Assembly: GCF_022376295.1 (NCBI RefSeq)
Contig: NZ_CP060140.1
Coordinates: 4,964,356-5,028,355 of the forward strand
DNA: 64,000 nt
Direction of reading: 5' to 3'
From: Nodularia sphaerocarpa UHCC 0038
GTDB lineage: Bacteria; Cyanobacteriota; Cyanobacteriia; Cyanobacteriales; Nostocaceae
The notes under the pieces were generated by a model that saw only the letters and a list, made by a program, of their open reading frames with translations, was not told where the DNA came from and searched no databases. Of the stretch, positions 58,863 to 64,000 are shown piece after piece; the stretch's first letter is position 1, and every line of letters starts with the position of its first letter. The position numbers were made by a program, and so were the translations under genes.

Positions 58863-60059
58863 GTGCAAACAAATTGGCGAATCGGGTCTTTACTTGGCAT
58901 CCCACTATTTTTAGACCCACTGTGGTTTGTAATTTTAGGGCTGGCTACGCTCAATTTTGGCATGGCTTACCAGGAATGGGGTAGTGCTATCGGTTGGAGT
59001 GCTGGGATGGTGATGGCACTGCTGCTTTTTGCTTCGGTGTTGTTACACGAGTTGGGTCACAGTTTGGCAGCGCGATCGCAAGGTATTAGAGTTAATTCAA
59101 TTACTCTGTTTATGTTTGGCGGTGTTGCGGCTATCGAAGAAGAATCAAAAACCCCAGGAAAAGCGTTTCAAGTCGCCATCGCCGGACCTTTAGTAAGTAT
59201 TGCTCTATTTTTGCTATTGAGCCTAGCTACTAACATCACGCCCGAATCTAGCCCGATTACGGCAATGGTTACGGATTTGGCAAGAATTAATTTAGTTGTC
59301 GCCCTATTTAACCTGATTCCTGGTTTACCTCTAGATGGGGGACAAGTTTTAAAAGCCGCCCTGTGGAAAATCTCAGGGAACCGCTTTCAAGCTGTACATT
59401 GGGCTGCGAAGTCTGGGCAGATTTTAGGTTATAGTGCGATCGCATTAGGATTAGCTGTAGACTTCTTCACCAGAGAGTTAATTACTGGTTTGTGGATTGC
59501 TTTAATCGGTTGGTTTGCTGTGCGGAATGCTAACAGCTATGACCGCGTAACCACATTACAAGAAACTCTACTCAAAGTAATCGCCAGCGATACGATGACT
59601 CGTGATTTTCGCGTAGTCGATGCTGACCAAACTTTACGGGCTTTTGCTGACTCTTACTTATTGGACACCAACGCCCCAAGTATTTACTTTGCGGTTTCTG
59701 ATGGACGTTACCGGGGTATGGTTTCCATTGACGATTTACGCTTAGTAGAAAGAAGCGAATGGGAAAACCGCACTCTCCAAAGTATTGTGCATCCTTTAAC
59801 AGAAATTCCCTCTATAACTGAATCGATTTCTTTAGCTGAAGTCATCAATAAGCTAGAAAATGAGCAATTACCTCGAATTACTGTGCTTTCCCCTGCTGGT
59901 ACGGTAGCGGGTGTCATTGACCGGGGGGATATTGTCCGGGAATTAGCCCAAAAGTTGAATTTACCCATTACCGATGCGGAAATTAAGCGCATTAAAGAAG
60001 AAGGTAGTTATCCGCCAGGGTTACAACTGGGGGCGATTGCGAAATCAGCGACAAATTAA
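58863..60059 (+). CDS. Site-2-type metalloprotease (M50) with CBS pair
   Basis: 398 residues starting at GTG, with GAGGAGAA upstream. Zinc motif HELGH (His62, Glu63, His66) in the second helix, and the second metal motif NLIPGLPLDGGQVL with Asp158, so catalysis should be intact. Five or six membrane helices lie up to about 220. Two CBS-type units follow (about 240-300 and 305-365). Such intramembrane proteases release anti-sigma factors; the CBS pair may sense adenine nucleotides. Target unknown. Confidence 0.9.
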   Translation: MQTNWRIGSLLGIPLFLDPLWFVILGLATLNFGMAYQEWGSAIGWSAGMVMALLLFASVLLHELGHSLAARSQGIRVNSITLFMFGGVAAIEEESKTPGKAFQVAIAGPLVSIALFLLLSLATNITPESSPITAMVTDLARINLVVALFNLIPGLPLDGGQVLKAALWKISGNRFQAVHWAAKSGQILGYSAIALGLAVDFFTRELITGLWIALIGWFAVRNANSYDRVTTLQETLLKVIASDTMTRDFRVVDADQTLRAFADSYLLDTNAPSIYFAVSDGRYRGMVSIDDLRLVERSEWENRTLQSIVHPLTEIPSITESISLAEVINKLENEQLPRITVLSPAGTVAGVIDRGDIVRELAQKLNLPITDAEIKRIKEEGSYPPGLQLGAIAKSATN

Positions 60060-60070
60060 TAGAATACAGA

Positions 60071-60111
60071 ACCTCACCCCCAGCCCCTCTCCTTAGTAAG
60101 GAGAGGGGAGT
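60071..60111. repeat. Palindromic repeat, family E
   Basis: ACCTCACCCCCAGCCCCTCT then CCTTAGTAAGGAGAGGGGAG, directly after the M50 protease stop. Confidence 0.8.
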
Positions 60112-60140
60112 CTTTGATTTACGAATTACGAATTATTTTG

Positions 60141-60359
60141 TCAAGTTTTCCCGTTGAATAATTGTTTTAAGGTTTCTGGGAGGTTGGTAATTTCTTGGAT
60201 TAAGTCATCGGGGCTAAAGCCAAACATATTCAGAATAACAAGAATTACAAAAATAGCGATCGCACTACTCAGAAATGTCTTGAATACTTTGAGAAAAGCT
60301 CGGAAAATGATCAACGCGACAATTAATGCCGCAATGAGAATTATTATATTAGTTGGCAT
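60141..60359 (-). CDS. Small membrane protein, function unknown
   Basis: 72 residues. Two hydrophobic segments (NIIILIAALIVALIIFRAFL and FLSSAIAIFVILVILNMFGF) followed by a short soluble tail (DDLIQEITNLPETLKQLFNG). ATG start without a clear ribosome site. I do not recognise a named family. It converges with the protease gene and lies 18 bp downstream of the XRE regulator gene on the same strand. Confidence 0.55.
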   Translation of the reverse strand: MPTNIIILIAALIVALIIFRAFLKVFKTFLSSAIAIFVILVILNMFGFSPDDLIQEITNLPETLKQLFNGKT

Positions 60360-60377
60360 AAGTAAGTGTAGATAAAT

Positions 60378-60704
60378 CTAAATTTCTGAAGTTTGGATAG
60401 AAGCGATCGCGATCGCCACATCCTCACGAGTTCCCCCAACTGCTAAAATTGTCTTTACCATCAAATCTAGAGAAACTGAAGGATCTCCGGCTTCCATCTT
60501 AGCTACACGCGATTGACTGGAATTAATTTTCTTAGCCAAATTCGCCTGAGAAAGCTGGTTTTTTAAACGCAGTTCCTTCAAATATCTACTTAAAGATAGC
60601 TTCATCTCAATAAAAGCTACTTCTTCAGGTAAAAGTTCTAGAAAGTCAGCCGCATCTCCAACTCGCCAACCAGCTGCTTCCAAACGTTGACGCTTTACAT
60701 CCAT
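60378..60704 (-). CDS. XRE-family HTH protein, HigA-like, without an adjacent toxin
   Basis: 108 residues. The N-terminal 40 resemble an RHH-like or helical lead (RLEAAGWRVGDAADFLELLP); the HTH lies at about 42-95 (LKELRLKNQLSQANLAKKIN SSQSRVAKME). This sequence type is normally the antitoxin of a HigB-like pair with the toxin gene upstream, but no toxin ORF is found at 60705-60967. It is either an orphan antitoxin or a stand-alone regulator. A family-B repeat sits just upstream (60868-60970). Confidence 0.75.
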   Translation of the reverse strand: MDVKRQRLEAAGWRVGDAADFLELLPEEVAFIEMKLSLSRYLKELRLKNQLSQANLAKKINSSQSRVAKMEAGDPSVSLDLMVKTILAVGGTREDVAIAIASIQTSEI

Positions 60705-60867
60705 ATATATTCTTGAATAAATTAACTCTCCTGAGAAATGTCGGCACTATGTAAATTTATGTATTAATGTCAAATTTGACATAAAAATATTGTAGCAGCA
60801 ATATGATGGCGATCGCAGAAAAATCAGATCAAGTTGCGTTACGCTGATTCAGACATTTACCAAAATT

Positions 60868-60970
60868 GGTGTTGCTGAAACCAAGTATGAATTGAAATGT
60901 AGAGACGTTCCATGGAACGTCTCTACAGGGGTTTTGACATGATCACAAATCCTGTTCATACTTCAAATCA
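60868..60970. repeat. MITE-like repeat, family B, copy 2 (inverted)
   Basis: Read on the minus strand from 60970, TGATTTGAAGTATGAAC through the 30-bp palindrome (60898-60927) to CATACTTGGTTTCAGCAAC, nearly identical to 3916-4016. Its first three bases are the TGA stop of the ligase-like gene at 60968-61714. Confidence 0.75.
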
Positions 60971-61714
60971 GAAACGCCCCAAAATTTCCTCCCATTCAGA
61001 CTGGGAGAGGGGTTGTACTTCTATCTGTATCGCAAAACAATCACAAGCTGCGGTCATCAAAGCAGCAATAATCTGGTCTAAACTCAAATTTTCGGGTAGT
61101 TGTATAGTCGTAAAAGATTCTGCGCCAAAGACTTGAGTAAATAATTCCGCATCTGGCTGTAAACGGATGGAACCATGTTGCAAAATTACCTCACCGCGTC
61201 GCAGTTGGGCGCTACCAATGAGTTTACCTCCATCTGGTAACACTAAATCTGCACTTGTAGCTGTCCCAAAACAATTGGGGTTGTGGATATAGCCCCGCCC
61301 AGCTGTACCGTAGCGCAATTCTACACCAAGCGATCGCCATCCTTGAATTAAAAACTCACAAATCTTTTCATATATCTGGAAACGGCTACCAGGTATCCCC
61401 GAAGTAATCACAGCATAAGTTAAATCACCTTGATGTAGAACCGCCCTACCGCCAGTAGGACGACGCACCAAATCTAGTTTTTGTCCTCGCCAAATCAAAT
61501 TTGTCCAAAATTCCGGATATTGGCGTTGATGATAGCCGAGAGAAATTGCAGGTGGCGACCAAGTGTAAAATCGCAGAGTTGGGGGATGCTTTCCAGATTT
61601 GTGCTGTTCTAACAACCATCTGTCAATCGCCATCTGCACATCACCATTCGCTTCTAGCAAAGGAATTAGTCGCCAAACCTGCTTACCATCAATGTTTTCA
61701 ATTGGGTTCAACAC
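60968..61714 (-). CDS. Lipoate/biotin protein ligase-family protein
   Basis: 248 residues of the BPL/LplA/LipB fold. Signature RRPTGGRAVLHQGDLTYAV (about 84-102) binds the acyl-adenylate, and GGKLIGSAQLRRGEVILQHG (about 163-182) carries the conserved Lys. Likely role: lipoyl or octanoyl transfer to dehydrogenase E2 or GcvH. The exact ligand is uncertain. The stop codon coincides with the edge of a family-B repeat, so the original C-terminus may have been altered. ATG start at 61714. Confidence 0.85.
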   Translation of the reverse strand: MLNPIENIDGKQVWRLIPLLEANGDVQMAIDRWLLEQHKSGKHPPTLRFYTWSPPAISLGYHQRQYPEFWTNLIWRGQKLDLVRRPTGGRAVLHQGDLTYAVITSGIPGSRFQIYEKICEFLIQGWRSLGVELRYGTAGRGYIHNPNCFGTATSADLVLPDGGKLIGSAQLRRGEVILQHGSIRLQPDAELFTQVFGAESFTTIQLPENLSLDQIIAALMTAACDCFAIQIEVQPLSQSEWEEILGRF

Positions 61715-61825
61715 TAATATTTAGGAATTACAGCACTTTGCCAGTAAATCAAGTACACATCTTCATATTTTAACTCTTGTGGGGTGGACATCCTGCCCGC
61801 CCTTGCGTAAGTTTAAAACATCCTC

Positions 61826-62293
61826 CTAAGCAGCACCAAACTGAGATTGTAAAATTTCATCGTTATCATCAGCAATAGTAGCCACAATGGTAACAAGCCG
61901 TGAGACTTCAGCCGGAGATAAATCTTCGAGAGTGCGGGTTGATATCACCACCACCCGATTTTCAATAATACCAAAACGGGCTTCTAAGGTGTTAGAGCAG
62001 TTCATTTCCAAAAGATGACGCATCAAGTTGAGTTCCTCTTTGGCTGGTAAGTTTAGCACCGCCGACCAAACTGTGATAGTATCCTCATCGCTTTGTCCAG
62101 TCAGTTGGATAAAAACTTCAACAGTCCCGTATTTAAATTTCCAGAGATAACCATCATCTGGGCTGTGGCTCACCATTGCGCTATCATCTTGTTCTAGAGA
62201 CTCGATGACATTTTCAATTACTTCCACATGGTTGACACTCACCGTATCTGAGTTGAGTTCATTGCTTGTTAGGGTTTCTTGGTAGTTTGTCAT
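61826..62293 (-). CDS. YbjN-domain protein
   Basis: 155 residues: an acidic N-terminus (1-45), then the YbjN/secretion-chaperone-like fold (YLWKFKYGTVEVFIQLTGQS, TVWSAVLNLPAKEELNLMRH LLEMNCS, FGIIENRVVVISTRTLEDLS PAEVSRLV). The fold resembles type III secretion chaperones but function in cyanobacteria is unknown. ATG at 62293. Stands alone. Confidence 0.8.
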   Translation of the reverse strand: MTNYQETLTSNELNSDTVSVNHVEVIENVIESLEQDDSAMVSHSPDDGYLWKFKYGTVEVFIQLTGQSDEDTITVWSAVLNLPAKEELNLMRHLLEMNCSNTLEARFGIIENRVVVISTRTLEDLSPAEVSRLVTIVATIADDNDEILQSQFGAA

Positions 62294-62500
62294 ACAGATT
62301 TTTTCCCGATTTGGTTAACGCTTCATCTACACATACTTTATCGCCTGTGGGCAAGGTTCGTTGTAGCCTCCTCGCAGAATATCTTGATCCTGGTTATTGG
62401 ACTCATAAATATTACGTTTTGTTTTGCCAAAAAATACCTGTAAGATATCTCTTACTGCACCTCAATTAAAGAAATGGTGTAGCAGCTTAAAAGTTTCAGG

Positions 62501-63562
62501 ATGTGCTATAATATGTCCTCTTTATCCAAAAATGTGCAGAGTCGTGATGTCCGTCAATTGGGTATTAACCCCAATCACTGGTATGTGGTTGCACGTAGTA
62601 GTGAAGTGACTAATAAGCCGATAAATGTGGTAATTTGGCAGCAGGCGATGGCACTTTATCGAGACAGTACAGGTACAATTCACGCCCTGGAAGACCGTTG
62701 TCCCCATCGTCAAGTTAAACTGAGTCACGGACAGGTAATTGGGAACGAATTAGAATGTGCATATCACGGTTGGCGCTTCAATTCTGCCGGTGAATGTGCG
62801 GCGGTTCCTTACTTAGCAGAAAATCAGAAATTACCTAATTGTCAGATTCGCCATTACCCAGTTAAAGAACAAGATGGATTTATTTGGTTATTTCCTGGAG
62901 ATACCGAACCAACTGTAGAACCTCTGGGTTTACCAGAATGGGAACATCTCAATTATATTGCCACAGTTTCTGTAATTAATACTCAAGCCCATTATTCTTA
63001 TTTAATTGAGAATTTAATGGATATGTATCATGGACATTTACATCAAGATTTGCAAGCCTGGGCAGAAGCATCATTACAAGATATTGATGAAAATAATCAC
63101 CGTGTAGATGCTCATTATATCGCCCAAAGTTATTATAAAATTGATAAAATTTGGTCAATATCGCAGTTATTTTTTCCTGCATTGAGAAAATTACATCCTG
63201 AACCCTTAGATGTGAGTTATGTTTATCCTCACTGGGTGTCTACATTGGGTCAAGATTTTAAAATTTATTGTTTATTATGTCCAATAAGTGAAACAGAAAC
63301 CAAGGCGTATTTAATTCATTTTACATCATTAAATTCCTTTTGGAGATTACATAAATTGCCTGTGTGGTTTCGGCGATTTATTAAAGATAGTTTATTTGGT
63401 GCAGCGCAAAAATTACTTGATGGTTTGGTAGTTCAAGATGTCGAGATGATAGAGGAAGAACAGCAGGCGTATTTGCAAAATCCCCAAAGGCGCAATTATG
63501 AGTTAAATCGGGCGTTGGTGAGTGTGCAGCGTTTGATGCGGAATCAGACAGAACAGGGGTAA
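62501..63562 (+). CDS. Rieske non-haem iron oxygenase
   Basis: 353 residues from ATG 62501, or 349 from ATG 62513, which has AGGA at a better distance. Rieske [2Fe-2S] ligands Cys67-x-His69 (DRCPHR) and Cys86-x2-His89 (CAYHGW). Mononuclear iron site NLMDMYHGHLH with Asn171, Asp174, His177 and His181. The closest general type is the PaO/Tic55/phenylpropionate oxygenase branch in cyanobacteria. Substrate unknown; the lack of a C-terminal membrane helix separates it from PaO itself. No reductase gene adjoins it. Confidence 0.85.
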   Translation: MCYNMSSLSKNVQSRDVRQLGINPNHWYVVARSSEVTNKPINVVIWQQAMALYRDSTGTIHALEDRCPHRQVKLSHGQVIGNELECAYHGWRFNSAGECAAVPYLAENQKLPNCQIRHYPVKEQDGFIWLFPGDTEPTVEPLGLPEWEHLNYIATVSVINTQAHYSYLIENLMDMYHGHLHQDLQAWAEASLQDIDENNHRVDAHYIAQSYYKIDKIWSISQLFFPALRKLHPEPLDVSYVYPHWVSTLGQDFKIYCLLCPISETETKAYLIHFTSLNSFWRLHKLPVWFRRFIKDSLFGAAQKLLDGLVVQDVEMIEEEQQAYLQNPQRRNYELNRALVSVQRLMRNQTEQG

Positions 63563-63587
63563 TTACTCATGAAATTATGGAAGCGTT

Positions 63588-63735
63588 ACACATATCTTGC
63601 ACCAGGCGACTGGAAGTCACGGCTATACAAACAAAGTCCGCCTGCGCGGACTAACAGAAAATTAAGGTTTTCAACCCGCGTAGGCGGGTTTCGCCTGTGT
63701 AGCCGTGATTTCTAATCGCCAGGGCTATGTGCAAG
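63588..63735. repeat. Large foldback repeat related to family A
   Basis: The left arm (CTTGCACCAGGCGACTGGAA, GTCACGGCTATAC) pairs with the right arm (GTAGCCGTGATTTCTAATCG, CCAGGGCTATGTGCAAG). Inner hairpins include GTCCGCCTGCGCGGAC and CCCGCGTAGGCGGG. It shares the GGCGACTGGAAGTCACGG arm with 3091-3363. It ends just before the toxin remnant. Confidence 0.75.
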
Positions 63736-63741
63736 ATGTGA

Positions 63742-63948
63742 GGTTACATTACAGCTAACGGCAAAATTCCTTTCGCAGAATGGCTGGATGGGCTGCGAGA
63801 TAGGAGAGCTAAAGCTAAAATTAAGGAGAGGCTGAAACGAGTTAGTCTTGGCAATCTGGGAGATTATAAGTCAGTAGGAGAGGGTGTTTTTAAACTCAGG
63901 ATTTCAAATATACAGTTTGCTAGGATTATTAGATGCTTTAGCATTTAA
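63742..63948 (+). pseudogene. Decayed HigB/RelE-type toxin gene
   Basis: An in-frame reading without start codon, directly preceded by TGA (63739-63741) at the repeat edge: YITANGKIPFAEWLDGLRDR, RAKAKIKERLKRVSLGNLGD, YKSVGEGVFKLRISNIQFAR, then stop. The order F-x-EWL-DGLRDRRAKAKI, GNLGD-KSVGEGVF-LRI is that of plasmid-type addiction toxins of about 100 residues. Here the N-terminal strand is missing and the C-terminus is cut short after RIIRCFSI. Probably inactivated by the repeat upstream. Whether an antitoxin follows past 63970 cannot be seen. Confidence 0.65.
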
Positions 63949-64000
63949 ACTAGAGGTCAGAGAAAAATCATGAGGCTGAAGGTTCATCTCTATAAACTAT

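Noticed and set aside
1..64000. tRNA, rRNA or prophage genes
   Set aside because: I saw no cloverleaf-like tRNA sequence, rRNA motif, integrase or phage structural gene, although a covariance search was not possible here.

Overview
The window reads as chromosome of a filamentous, heterocyst-type cyanobacterium close to Nostoc/Anabaena. The evidence is a pair of psaK genes, a Psb32 homologue, crtO-type carotenoid ketolase, two tocopherol-pathway genes, the alkane-forming pair aldehyde deformylating oxygenase plus acyl-ACP reductase followed by accA, many GCGATCGC (HIP1) sites, heptamer tandem repeats and several families of palindromic interspersed repeats. I see no rRNA, tRNA, CRISPR array, intact insertion sequence or prophage. 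Genes lie on both strands, mostly as single genes or pairs.

Layout. 1-3 kb: the N-terminal part of a type I secretion ABC transporter (cyclic-nucleotide-binding domain plus a C39-like domain lacking the catalytic residues) with a parvulin-type isomerase gene in front. 3.4-3.8 kb: a RelE-type toxin-antitoxin (TA) pair. 4.1-9.9 kb: a 1949-residue phosphoester-hydrolase-like protein in which two tandem GDPD domains sit inside a second phytase-like esterase domain, with a Pho-box-like site upstream. 10.2-12.6 kb: stress genes (Dps, a glycine-zipper/ChaB protein, CsbD, GlsB/YeaQ). 13.6-15.1 kb: a STAS antagonist and a receiver-PP2C phosphatase, convergent with adjoining stop codons. 15.3-20.9 kb: DUF1350, a membrane coiled-coil protein, an MlaE permease and an SLH-fasciclin-barrel surface protein. 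21.2-23.1 kb: a second RelE pair and two small exported proteins, one broken by a poly-A frameshift. 23.2-36.8 kb: a divergent phosphoketolase-family enzyme, DUF2993, crtO, a NagB-family deaminase, two RodZ-like HTH proteins, an esterase, gatA and an atypical SDR.

36.9-41.8 kb: the most system-like accessory block. A TerB-dynamin GTPase is divergent from a hydrophobic/coiled-coil protein, followed by an unrecognised 203-residue protein. 42.1-43.0 kb: VapBC and a small gene with an in-frame stop. 43.3-51.8 kb: psb32, DUF4346, the KtrA/KtrB potassium system, gamma-tocopherol methyltransferase, homogentisate phytyltransferase, a TPR protein, a conserved hypothetical and a lone MalG-type permease. 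51.9-60.1 kb: ADO, AAR, accA, an SDR, folE, trpF, two psaK genes and a site-2-type protease with CBS domains. 60.1-64 kb: a small membrane protein, an orphan XRE regulator, a lipoate/biotin-ligase-like protein, YbjN, a Rieske oxygenase and a decayed TA toxin.

The repeats are notable. At least four palindromic or terminal-inverted-repeat families plus heptamer tandem repeats fill the intergenic gaps, and each TA locus lies near one. Two copies of a roughly 105-bp MITE-like element are nearly identical and inverted, and one supplies or overlaps a stop codon.
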